DNA of 21,140 nt from Mollicutes bacterium (GTDB taxonomy: Bacteria > Bacillota_I > Bacilli_A > Izemoplasmatales > Izemoplasmataceae), in assembly GCA_003559585.1 (NCBI GenBank), contig PWKX01000040.1, positions 1-21,140 of the forward strand, read 5' to 3'. The position numbers were made by a program, and so were the translations under genes. The notes below the pieces were generated by a model that was given only the letters and a program-made list of their open reading frames with translations, did not search any database and was not told where the DNA came from. Positions 6,666-13,671 of this stretch are shown here, piece by piece (the first letter of the stretch is position 1; the number at the start of each line of letters is the position of its first letter).

Positions 6666-7210
6666 AAACATGGATTGCTGGTGGCATAATTGTATTGGGT
6701 TTAGTCACCTTAGGCATTTTTGCTTTGTTAAAGAATGACGATGTGTATGATCAATATGGGTTACATGGGTTAGATGTTGAAGAGATGGTAGCGCAACTTG
6801 ACGCTCAAACATTAGATCCTGAACGCATCAGTGCAGGCATTTTAGAAACTGAATTGGTGATCACAACTGAAGATGAAGGAACCGTGAGATATCCGGTAAA
6901 AGAAGGTCAGTTTTATATTTCGATTGCCCCATATATTGACAATACCCATCCGTGTCACAATCATAATTTAGTGACCTGTCGCAGTGAACTGGCTGGTGAA
7001 ACCATTGAGGTGGTGGTGCGTACATTAGATGGCGATGTGGTGATTGATGAAACTGTTCAGTTATATGATAACGGTTTTAAAGGCTTTTGGATTCCAGCTG
7101 ATCAAGAATATAATATCGCTGTTTATTACGATGGTTTGAGTGTTGAGACAACCATTGAAACTTTTGAAGATAGTGGCACATGCATCACTGAACCATTACA
7201 GTTGTCTTAA
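6662..7210 (+). CDS. cueP: CueP-family copper-binding protein, membrane-anchored
   Basis: A 182-residue protein. Residues 5-23 are hydrophobic and act as a signal anchor; no lipobox Cys is seen. The rest should lie outside the membrane. The conserved CueP signature is clear: C98 in PCHNHN, C106 in VTCRSELAGE, and C174 in GTCITEPLQL near the C-terminus, plus the DNGFKGFWIP block. Salmonella CueP has its three essential cysteines at almost the same spacing (recalled as 96, 104 and 172) and binds copper in the periplasm, supplying it to a superoxide dismutase. The N-terminal GLDVEEMVAQLD also fits the family. Here it is the last gene of a two-component operon, so the regulator probably controls it. 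What it delivers copper to, if anything, is not visible in the window. Confidence 0.88.
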   Translation: MKTWIAGGIIVLGLVTLGIFALLKNDDVYDQYGLHGLDVEEMVAQLDAQTLDPERISAGILETELVITTEDEGTVRYPVKEGQFYISIAPYIDNTHPCHNHNLVTCRSELAGETIEVVVRTLDGDVVIDETVQLYDNGFKGFWIPADQEYNIAVYYDGLSVETTIETFEDSGTCITEPLQLS

Positions 7211-7221
7211 TATTGCGTTTT

Positions 7222-7250
7222 AAAAAAGAAGGGAAACCTTCTTTTTTTTT
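7222..7250 (+). terminator. Rho-independent terminator after cueP
   Basis: AAAAAAGAAGG (7222-7232) pairs with CCTTCTTTTTT (7237-7247) around a GAAA tetraloop and is followed by an unbroken T run to 7250. It closes the ThiF-to-CueP operon. The A run on the left gives some potential for reverse-strand termination. Confidence 0.9.
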
Positions 7251-7276
7251 GCGCTTTATTGATTATTTAGTATAAT
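7249..7276 (+). promoter_or_regulatory. Promoter of the Nudix gene
   Basis: TTGCGC (7249-7254) and a perfect TATAAT (7271-7276) are 16 bases apart. The -35 begins in the last bases of the preceding terminator. An ATG at 7275 overlaps the -10 and so cannot be the translation start, which supports the start at 7305. Confidence 0.65.
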
Positions 7277-7304
7277 GAAATCAAAACATAAGGTGATGAT
7301 GCAT

Positions 7305-7841
7305 ATGAGTGATGTGAAAAAAGAAATACAAGTGAAAAGACACACAAGGTTTAACAATGATTTCTTAACGGTTTATGAAGACGATGTGATGTTGCCTAAT
7401 GGCAAACCTTCATCGCGGGTGGTCGTCTCTCATATTGGGGCTGCGGCTGTGTTACCCATCACCGAAGATGGGGATGTTATTTTAGTGAAACAACATCGCT
7501 ATGCTGCTTTAGTTGATTCCTTGGAGATGCCAGCTGGAAAAAAAGATAAGGCAAATGAAGAAGGGCTTGTTTGTGCTAAACGTGAATTACTTGAAGAAAC
7601 AGGCTATGAAGCCGCTCAATATACATACTTAACAACCATCCATTCAGCGATTGGATTTTCAAATGAAACGATTGAACTGTATGTGGCTAAAGGCTTAACA
7701 AAAAAGACGATTGATGTGCCTGTTGATGAAGAAGAATTTGTTGAGGTTGTGCGGATGCCAATCAGTGAAGCGAAACAGCGTGTGATTGATGGTGAGATTA
7801 CGGATGCTAAAACCATCATCACGCTTTTGATGGTAGATTAA
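7305..7841 (+). CDS. nudF: Nudix hydrolase, ADP-ribose pyrophosphatase type
   Basis: A 178-residue protein starting at ATG 7305, nine bases after AAGGTG (7290-7295). The in-frame ATG at 7275 lies in the promoter. The family reaction hydrolyses ADP-ribose (and sometimes related nucleotide sugars) to AMP and ribose 5-phosphate using Mg2+. The Nudix box is recognisable, starting at PAGKKD and ending in CAKRELLEETGY. The region between the box Gly and the RE pair is 14 residues instead of the standard 13, so there is a one-residue insertion. QHRYAALVDSLEMPAGK just before the box and SAIGFSNETIELYVA after it are typical of ADP-ribose pyrophosphatases. The gene appears monocistronic, and no terminator is visible before the next promoter. 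Confidence 0.92.
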   Translation: MSDVKKEIQVKRHTRFNNDFLTVYEDDVMLPNGKPSSRVVVSHIGAAAVLPITEDGDVILVKQHRYAALVDSLEMPAGKKDKANEEGLVCAKRELLEETGYEAAQYTYLTTIHSAIGFSNETIELYVAKGLTKKTIDVPVDEEEFVEVVRMPISEAKQRVIDGEITDAKTIITLLMVD

Positions 7842-7869
7842 ATTTTTTTCCGTTATTTCCTATATTTAA

Positions 7870-7878
7870 TGGTATAAT
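7870..7878 (+). promoter_or_regulatory. Extended -10 promoter of the Mrp operon
   Basis: TGGTATAAT is an extended -10 with a perfect TATAAT hexamer, 34 bases upstream of mrpE. No strong -35 is present; the upstream T-rich tract is 20 or more bases away. It is the only clear promoter for the seven-gene operon. Confidence 0.6.
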
Positions 7879-7912
7879 GAAAACGTTAAAATGAATGAGG
7901 AGCGAGTCTCAC

Positions 7913-8440
7913 ATGAATAGACAGATAAAACAGTTCTTCTTGTACATTAAATTACGGTATAAGTTGTTTGTATTTTTAATGATTTTTTGGTTCTTGCTTG
8001 CCCTTAATTTTCGGATTGAAACGATTGTGGCTGGGATTGTCATTTGCGGTGTGATCACCGTGGGCTCATACAATGTTTTATACGATGAAGAAGGGTATGT
8101 GTACCATTCTATAAAAGTTAGAACCGTATTGGTTTATATGGTATTTTTGTTTTTTGAAATTTTTAAAGCTGCCATTCAGTATGTGTTCAATTTATTGTTC
8201 CACCATTATGAACCGGTTGTGTTTGATGTTAAATTAGATGTTGATGACCCTGTGTTAGTCGGGATTATTGCCAATTCGATTACCTTAACACCGGGGACGA
8301 TTACCATTGATAGTGATTCAGAAACCTTTAGGATTACAGTGCTTACCTTGGCGAAACCTGGCGAAACGGCTGAGAGTCTTGAACGGGCAATTAAAGATAA
8401 ATTCGAGCCACTCTTAAGAAGGAGTGGTGATATCAAATGA
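7913..8440 (+). CDS. mrpE: Mrp antiporter subunit E (MbhA-like)
   Basis: A 175-residue membrane protein starting at ATG 7913 behind GAGGAG (7897-7902); an ATG at 7895 overlaps that site and is rejected. Hydrophobic segments cover about 20-60 and 75-95, then a soluble C-terminal domain begins with the family signature ANSITLTPGTITID. MrpE is needed for assembly and activity of the multi-subunit Na+/H+ antiporter. It is the first gene of the operon, as MbhA is in membrane-bound hydrogenase operons. It overlaps mrpF by ATGA. Confidence 0.93.
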   Translation: MNRQIKQFFLYIKLRYKLFVFLMIFWFLLALNFRIETIVAGIVICGVITVGSYNVLYDEEGYVYHSIKVRTVLVYMVFLFFEIFKAAIQYVFNLLFHHYEPVVFDVKLDVDDPVLVGIIANSITLTPGTITIDSDSETFRITVLTLAKPGETAESLERAIKDKFEPLLRRSGDIK

Positions 8441-8712
8441 CTGTGTTTGAATGGTTTTTAGTGTTGACGCTATTTATGATGATTTTAGCGATTTTTGTCA
8501 GTTTCATTAGATTGGTCATTGGTCCAACGATTTGGGACCGGTTATTGATGGTGAACTTAATTAGTGCTAAAGTGGTTATGTTTGTGGCTATTTATGCGAT
8601 TTATGTCGATAATATCATGTTGTTGGATATTGCGATTTCTTATGGCATCATTGGCTTTTTGACAATCACGTTGTTAAGTAAATACATCATGACAGGGGGG
8701 CGAGAAAAATGA
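8437..8712 (+). CDS. mrpF: Mrp antiporter subunit F (MbhB-like)
   Basis: A 91-residue, three-helix membrane protein of normal MrpF length. The segment RLVIGPTIWDRLLMVNLIS after the first helix matches the family's conserved GPT.WDR.L motif. It is part of the small-subunit core linking MrpE and MrpG to the antiporter-like subunits. Translation is coupled to both neighbours by four-base overlaps (ATGA at 8437 and at 8709). Confidence 0.93.
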   Translation: MTVFEWFLVLTLFMMILAIFVSFIRLVIGPTIWDRLLMVNLISAKVVMFVAIYAIYVDNIMLLDIAISYGIIGFLTITLLSKYIMTGGREK

Positions 8713-9083
8713 TTTATATTTCGATAGTTTTACTCGTCATCGCCTGGATTTTCATTATATTTGGAATGGCATCATTGTTTAGAATTAAAAATCTTTATGC
8801 GCGCATTTTATCGGCTGCTACGATTGATACGGTTGGGAGTTTAACGATTTTAATAGGATTGCTCATCGCTTCAATCATTTCTCAAGATGAAGCAGGGTTT
8901 CACTTTCAATATGACTATGTGATCCGGTTTGTGTTATTGATTGGGTTTTTATTGATAACCAACCCAATCTCATCTCATGTTAACATTCGCAGCGCGTATT
9001 TAACCGGTGTACAAGTTAAAACATTAGAACATGAAGAAGATAAGAAACAACGTGAAGAAGAAGCGAGTGAGTTATATGGTTGA
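8709..9083 (+). CDS. mrpG: Mrp antiporter subunit G (MbhC-like)
   Basis: A 124-residue, three-helix membrane protein. The segment RIKNLYARILSAATIDTVG and the NPISSHVNIRSAYLTGV stretch fit the MrpG/MnhG family (the conserved pattern after helix 1 and around the third helix). The C-terminus after about residue 100 is a charged, Glu/Lys-rich cytoplasmic tail. It overlaps the DUF4040 gene by eight bases, so the operon is tightly coupled. Confidence 0.92.
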   Translation: MIYISIVLLVIAWIFIIFGMASLFRIKNLYARILSAATIDTVGSLTILIGLLIASIISQDEAGFHFQYDYVIRFVLLIGFLLITNPISSHVNIRSAYLTGVQVKTLEHEEDKKQREEEASELYG

Positions 9084-9672
9084 TTATATTTTAAATTTAA
9101 CGTTAATCGAAATCACAGCGTATGCCCTTCAGTTTTTGTTGATTTTTATCGCCGTGGCCATTGTCGTGCATAAAAACAATGGGACAATCATTATTTTAAT
9201 CGCATCTTTTTCACTGGTCACTGCCAGTTTATACATCATCAATAACGCCCCCGATGTGGCGATTGCTGAGGTCGCGATTGGAAGTGCGATTATCCCACTG
9301 ATTTATGTGATTAGTATATCGAGACAACGTGAGTTTATTGTGCTTGATAAAGCGATGGATGATTTTATCATTAGCGATAATCAAATGACAGGGATTGGCT
9401 TTATTTTGCTTAAACGGTTTTCTGATTTTTATCATTTGGAAATTAACATTACCAATGACCCGATGTTAGGAAAAGTTGAATCCGGTCGAGACCAAGTGCT
9501 TTTAGAAGAAACCAATGTTGATTTAATTGTGACTAAAGACCCCGATCATGAGGGTGGTTATTTATTAAAAGGAAAAGCTTCTAGCTTATTATTGAATAAA
9601 CTTGAAACGATGCTTGATGATTACGATAATGTGCGGATGATCAAGTATAAGGATCGTGATATCGGTGAGTAG
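9076..9672 (+). CDS. MrpA C-terminal/MbhD-like (DUF4040) subunit with an added soluble C-terminal domain
   Basis: A 198-residue protein starting at ATG 9076, which overlaps mrpG. The ATG at 9031 is inside mrpG and has no ribosome site. Residues 1-85 hold three membrane helices, with the DUF4040 signature NNAPDVAIAEVAIGSAIIP. This corresponds to MbhD, or to part of the C-terminal region of MrpA. Residues about 88-198 are soluble, start with the basic SRQRE and so are predicted to be cytoplasmic. This part contains NVDLIVTKDPDHEGGYLL and has no function I recognise. Stand-alone MbhD is about 100 residues, so this is nearly twice the usual length. It overlaps the next gene by eight bases. Confidence 0.85.
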   Translation: MVDYILNLTLIEITAYALQFLLIFIAVAIVVHKNNGTIIILIASFSLVTASLYIINNAPDVAIAEVAIGSAIIPLIYVISISRQREFIVLDKAMDDFIISDNQMTGIGFILLKRFSDFYHLEINITNDPMLGKVESGRDQVLLEETNVDLIVTKDPDHEGGYLLKGKASSLLLNKLETMLDDYDNVRMIKYKDRDIGE

Positions 9673-10357
9673 ACGACTATTTTTAATTGCGATGTTAGGG
9701 GTCTTGTTTGTTGTGTTTACGTTGTCCATGATTGAACTTGAAAGTCTTTACAATAATTATGGGATGCGTTATTTCTTAAACGAAGGGTTTGATGATACGG
9801 GTTCTAGAAACTTAGTGACTGCGATCTTACTTGATTACCGTTTGTTTGACTCGTTGTTTGAAGCTGGCATTTTGTTGATTGCGGTTTCTGGTGTGATTTG
9901 GATTTCTAAGCATGATGTTGAAGAGAAAAACGCACAGTTCATGCTTGATAAATACAAAACACCTGATTTGTTTGTGACTTTTTCTAGATTGGTCTATCCA
10001 TTGATGCTTGCCTTTGGGTTTTATGTCATCATCAACGGTCACGTGTCACCTGGTGGTGGGTTTCAAGGTGGGGCCATTGTCGCTACTGCCATCTTGATTT
10101 TGTACTATATTGATGGCAACAAAGAAACCAACATTGGGCTCATTGTAACCATTGAGAAAATTATTTATTTACTGATTATACTATTGGCTTCTTTAAGCTT
10201 TTTCACACGTGGTGAGTTTTTCACTAACTTTTTTGTACCAAGTGCAAACCCCGATTTAAAAGCGATTTATTTGGTGCTTTTAAATGTGTTCATAGGCTTT
10301 AAAGTAGCACTAGGGCTATGGACGATTTTTACAGCCTTTTTGAAGGAGGGACGCTAA
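9665..10357 (+). CDS. mrpB: Fused MbhE-like and MrpB (MnhB) antiporter subunit
   Basis: A 230-residue membrane protein. The start is GTG 9665, ten bases after AAGGAT (9649-9654); the GTG at 9656 sits directly on this site. Residues 1-80 match MbhE, the last part of MrpA, with GSRNLVTAILLDYRLFDSLFE. Residues about 100-230 are the MnhB domain, with its signature GHVSPGGGFQGGA. In archaeal hydrogenases these are two genes (MbhE and MbhF), and in classic Mrp the first part is fused to MrpA. Here it is fused to MrpB. The next gene starts two bases after the stop. Confidence 0.87.
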   Translation: MSRRLFLIAMLGVLFVVFTLSMIELESLYNNYGMRYFLNEGFDDTGSRNLVTAILLDYRLFDSLFEAGILLIAVSGVIWISKHDVEEKNAQFMLDKYKTPDLFVTFSRLVYPLMLAFGFYVIINGHVSPGGGFQGGAIVATAILILYYIDGNKETNIGLIVTIEKIIYLLIILLASLSFFTRGEFFTNFFVPSANPDLKAIYLVLLNVFIGFKVALGLWTIFTAFLKEGR

Positions 10358-10358
10358 G

Positions 10359-10697
10359 ATGAATCCGATTTTAACTTTTATCGTCATATTGATTGGCTTT
10401 TATGGCTTATCAACCAGCGACAACATCATAAAAAGCGTCTTTTGTGTGACCATCATTGAGTCTGGGGTTATTTTATTGTTTTTGAATTTAGGAAATTTTG
10501 AAGGCGGCGCCATTCCGATTTTAAATGATCACTTGGTCGATATCGTTGACCCACTGCCTCAAGCATTGATGATCACCACCATCGTCATTGGCTCAACTGT
10601 AACCGCGCTGTCGTTAATGTTATGCATTAAAATATTCCATCATTATGGCACCGTAGAATGGGCAGAGGTGTTAAGAAGAGAGGATGTTAAATCATGA
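10359..10697 (+). CDS. mrpC: Mrp antiporter subunit C (NuoK-like)
   Basis: A 112-residue, three-helix membrane protein with a strong AAGGAGGGA ribosome site (10343-10351). It is related to NuoK of complex I. The pattern VDPLPQALMITTIVIGSTVTA is the MrpC signature around its last helix. A conserved Glu lies in helix 2 (TIIESGVILL). It forms part of the ion path next to MrpD. It overlaps mrpD by ATGA at 10694-10697. Confidence 0.94.
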   Translation: MNPILTFIVILIGFYGLSTSDNIIKSVFCVTIIESGVILLFLNLGNFEGGAIPILNDHLVDIVDPLPQALMITTIVIGSTVTALSLMLCIKIFHHYGTVEWAEVLRREDVKS

Positions 10698-12295
10698 TTA
10701 ACATCCCGATTCTTTTAATTTTCTTGCCGGTGGTTACCTCGATTTTGGTGTATTTATTTAAGTGGAAACACATGAATATCGTTGTTTTAGGTTCACAACT
10801 TATCTTGACCATTTTGGCCGCAATTTATTTCGGCCATTTTTATGGGCAGTTTGAACACACGCATTTGGTCTTAGGTGGCTGGGATCACCGGATCGGCATT
10901 TCCTTGGCCAATGATGAACTCTCGATGTCGTTTATCTTCTTAAGTATTTTCACTTGGTGGATGGTACTTGCCTACACGTTTAAATACGGAAAAACAGACC
11001 ACACATTTTTATTTTTTCTTGTGTTTTTACAAGGCGTCTTTTTAGGGTTACTTCAGTCCAACGATTTGTTTAACTTGTTTGTGTTTTTAGAGTTAACCAC
11101 CATCATTGTCACGATTTTAATTGCTTATAAAAAACGTGGTGAGTCATTCCGCGCAGCGATTTATTACATTTTACTGAATACCAGTGGTGTGCTGTTGTTT
11201 TTAATTGGGATTATACTGATTTATTTCACATTTGGTACCATTAATATTGTCTATCTTCACGAAACCTTAACGCCCGGTGATGATACGATGGTGCTAAGGT
11301 TATCGTATATTTTATTGATGGCTGGTATTAGTGTTAAATCGGCACTATTTCCAGTTTTTACATGGCTGCCAAAAGCCCACGGGGCTGCACAAAGTGCGAT
11401 TAGTGCTCTTTTATCAGGGTTGGTGGTTAAAGGCGGCATCTATTTGTTTTTTAGAATGAACTTCTTATACGATAACGTTGGCATTCATTACGGTGATTTC
11501 TTTTACTGGGTTGGCGCTTTGACCGCTGTGGTTGGGGTGATGTTTGCTTTATCTCAAAAAGACATCAAACAAATCCTTGCTTTTCACACCGTCTCCCAAA
11601 TTGGGATCATCATGATGGGCTTATCCTCAAGCGATGCCAACACGTTTTATGGTGGGGTTTTACACACGTTTAACCATGCGTTTTTCAAAAGCTTACTCTT
11701 TTTAGGTGCTGGTGTCATCATTCAAGTATACAGGACGAAAAAAGTCACAGAGATACGAGGGGTCATGCGTTCAATGCCTGTGGTTAGTGTTTTTATGATC
11801 ATTGGGATGTTATCGATTACCGGTGCCCCATTTTTTAACGGATTTATCTCTAAATCGATCATCAAATATGGCATTGAAGATTCAACCATTCGCTATTGGA
11901 TTTTATTTGCCGTTAATATCGGGACAGCCACCTCGTTTATAAAAATGTCACAGATTTTCTTTGGACCTAGAACGGTGTCTTATCCCATTAAAAACATGGC
12001 CCAAAATTTTGCCTTATTCGGGTTTGCCCTTGGTTGTATTACCCTAGGTAATTTTTATATTCCTTTTACCGAAAGTTTCTTCGGCATTGCCTATGACCAA
12101 GAATTTATTCATGTGGGTGCCTTCATTGATTATGCGGTTACCCTAGGCCTTGGTTTTATGCTGTATCATTTTGTGATTTCTAAGGATTATAAACCCATCC
12201 AAAACATTCGTAACTTTAAACTATCCTTTGAATCAGCTAACTATGTGTTCATCATTTATATCGTTGTGATGGTGACATACTTTATCTGGTTATAA
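10694..12295 (+). CDS. mrpD: Mrp antiporter subunit D (NuoM/NuoN-like proton-translocating subunit)
   Basis: A 533-residue polytopic membrane protein of the complex I antiporter-like family (Proton_antipo_M). The key acidic residue E133 lies in LFVFLELTTI, and K215 lies in SVKSALFPVFTWLPKAH. These correspond to the Glu and Lys shown to be essential in Bacillus MrpD (recalled as E137 and K219). K246 (GLVVKGGIY) and the HTFNHAFFKS segment are further ion-path features. It is the only antiporter-like large subunit in the operon; the NuoL-like N-terminal part of MrpA is missing. It is followed directly by a terminator. Confidence 0.94.
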   Translation: MINIPILLIFLPVVTSILVYLFKWKHMNIVVLGSQLILTILAAIYFGHFYGQFEHTHLVLGGWDHRIGISLANDELSMSFIFLSIFTWWMVLAYTFKYGKTDHTFLFFLVFLQGVFLGLLQSNDLFNLFVFLELTTIIVTILIAYKKRGESFRAAIYYILLNTSGVLLFLIGIILIYFTFGTINIVYLHETLTPGDDTMVLRLSYILLMAGISVKSALFPVFTWLPKAHGAAQSAISALLSGLVVKGGIYLFFRMNFLYDNVGIHYGDFFYWVGALTAVVGVMFALSQKDIKQILAFHTVSQIGIIMMGLSSSDANTFYGGVLHTFNHAFFKSLLFLGAGVIIQVYRTKKVTEIRGVMRSMPVVSVFMIIGMLSITGAPFFNGFISKSIIKYGIEDSTIRYWILFAVNIGTATSFIKMSQIFFGPRTVSYPIKNMAQNFALFGFALGCITLGNFYIPFTESFFGIAYDQEFIHVGAFIDYAVTLGLGFMLYHFVISKDYKPIQNIRNFKLSFESANYVFIIYIVVMVTYFIWL

Positions 12296-12297
12296 AA

Positions 12298-12330
12298 AAA
12301 GATTTCGCGTTTGCGAAATCTTTATTTTTT
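12298..12330. terminator. Bidirectional terminator between mrpD and the CYTH gene
   Basis: AAAGATTTCGC (12298-12308) and GCGAAATCTTT (12313-12323) form a perfect 11-bp stem with loop GTTT. On the plus strand ATTTTTT follows, and on the minus strand the A run at 12294-12300 becomes a T run. It serves both converging genes. Confidence 0.9.
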
Positions 12331-12929
12331 TAGCGGTATTTCTTACTACGTCTTTTTGCTTGTGAGAATTTGATGTTATAGCTTGCTAATAGATTCGTAA
12401 ACCTTGACATGTGTGTTTCTTTAGCTTGTTTGCTTAACGTACTGTCAATTCTTGTGCCGATTTCATAATACGTTTTACCACGGTGAGAAATTTTATCAAA
12501 AAAGATATCTATCTCTTGATAAGGAGCGGTAATTCGGTTCACACGAATCATATTTACGTTTTTAACATGACCACCATGTATTGAGTTTAAGTCCTTAATT
12601 TCACCCTCTGGTAACTGATTGTTATACACAAGCAGTCGCATTTGTTTTTCAGATAAGGTTTGTGAATACTCAAGATAGGTATTGGGGTCTATTGTAGGGA
12701 TCTTTAGGGTCAAATGATAACTAACCGCGTTTTCTTTGCGAACGGTTCTCAACCTTAAAGTGATGTCTCTTTCTGCTAAAGAATACTCCGGGGTATCGAA
12801 GTAATAATTAAAATGAATGTCTTTGGTATCTTCAAACTGAACCATGAGATAATCCATGATTTCATGACATTGAGCTTTAGATAGTTCATGTCTTAATTCG
12901 CGGTCTAGTTTACGTGTTTTTCTAGCCAT
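12330..12929 (-). CDS. CYTH-domain (triphosphate tunnel metalloenzyme) protein, YjbK-like
   Basis: A 199-residue protein starting at ATG 12929, behind a strong AAGGAGGG; an upstream in-frame ATG at 12962 overlaps the promoter. The CYTH pattern is present: NYYFDTPEYSLAERDITLRLR (about 41-61), LTLKIP (74-79) and YEIGTRID (155-162). The usual N-terminal ExExK metal/phosphate motif seems to be replaced by DxExR (D9, E11, R13). The family includes triphosphatases, adenylate cyclases and thiamine-triphosphatases; bacterial YjbK-like members probably hydrolyse inorganic or organic triphosphates. The variant motif leaves activity uncertain. The C-terminus is very basic (KRRSKKYR). The gene is monocistronic. 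Confidence 0.78.
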   Translation of the reverse strand: MARKTRKLDRELRHELSKAQCHEIMDYLMVQFEDTKDIHFNYYFDTPEYSLAERDITLRLRTVRKENAVSYHLTLKIPTIDPNTYLEYSQTLSEKQMRLLVYNNQLPEGEIKDLNSIHGGHVKNVNMIRVNRITAPYQEIDIFFDKISHRGKTYYEIGTRIDSTLSKQAKETHMSRFTNLLASYNIKFSQAKRRSKKYR

Positions 12930-12953
12930 ATAATCGCCCTCCTTACAATAAAC

Positions 12954-12983
12954 ATTATACACGATATCATGGGGATATGTCTA
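12954..12983 (-). promoter_or_regulatory. Promoter of the CYTH gene
   Basis: On the minus strand, TAGACA (12983-12978) and a perfect TATAAT (12959-12954) are 18 bases apart, 25 bases before the start codon. Confidence 0.55.
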
Positions 12984-13018
12984 AAAATACTTTAAATTAT
13001 GCAGATTTGTGGTGCGTG

Positions 13019-13027
13019 TGTTAAAAT
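13019..13027 (+). promoter_or_regulatory. Extended -10 promoter of the GNAT-EIIA-DUF1858 operon
   Basis: TGTTAAAAT gives an extended -10, 21 bases upstream of the chosen GNAT start, with AGGAG at 13034-13038 in between. No clear -35 is seen. The leader would be very short, about 14 bases. Confidence 0.45.
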
Positions 13028-13047
13028 ATGACTAGGAGATGATGCGT

Positions 13048-13671
13048 ATGCGATTTTTAGATTTTGAGAAGACTGACCTTGATGCTAAAACCATCGCTGA
13101 ATTGCTTGTTTCTGCGGATGAAATTCTTTATACCATCCAATTTGGAACAAAAGAAAATGCAATTGAAATGTTAGCTGAGATGGTTCAATCTTCTGGTGAT
13201 TTGCAACATATTTATCAAAAACCGTATTTAAAATGTGTGTATGATGGTGATGATTTTATTGGTGTGGTTATCACGTATTTAGGTAAACAACAACCCGCCT
13301 TAGAAAGCCATACACGCCGGTTGTTTATTAAAAAGATTGGCATCAAACGATTAATCAAACGTTTACTTGCTTATCGTAAAGTTAAGCGCGTGCTAAAAAT
13401 TGACATGCCTGATGATGCGTTGTATGTGTATACGTTGGTCATCAACGAAAAACACCGTTTATCGGGGTACGGCGAACAAATATTAGATCATTTCCATCAA
13501 GACCACCCAGATCTTTACTTACATGTCAATTATAAAAACACTGAAGCGATCCGTTTTTATGAAAAACTCGGTTTTGAAAAAGTGGATGAATATTATGATT
13601 GCTATAAAAGTGCACCGGTTGGATCGCTCGTTTTTAAACGACACAAAGAAGCCATGCGAGACGCATCATGA
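13048..13671 (+). CDS. GNAT family N-acetyltransferase of unknown substrate
   Basis: A 207-residue protein. ATG 13048 is chosen, nine bases after AGGAG (13034-13038); ATGs at 13039 and 13042 are too close to that site. The C-terminal half has the acetyl-CoA core: VYTLVINEKHRLSGYGEQIL (R/Q-x-x-G-x-G/A equivalent) followed by NTEAIRFYEKLGFEKV. The first half is less conserved, with a basic patch near 95-115. The family moves an acetyl group from acetyl-CoA to an amine. It is the first gene of an operon with a PTS EIIA and a DUF1858 protein, a pairing whose logic is unclear. It overlaps the EIIA gene by ATGA. Confidence 0.82.
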   Translation: MRFLDFEKTDLDAKTIAELLVSADEILYTIQFGTKENAIEMLAEMVQSSGDLQHIYQKPYLKCVYDGDDFIGVVITYLGKQQPALESHTRRLFIKKIGIKRLIKRLLAYRKVKRVLKIDMPDDALYVYTLVINEKHRLSGYGEQILDHFHQDHPDLYLHVNYKNTEAIRFYEKLGFEKVDEYYDCYKSAPVGSLVFKRHKEAMRDAS

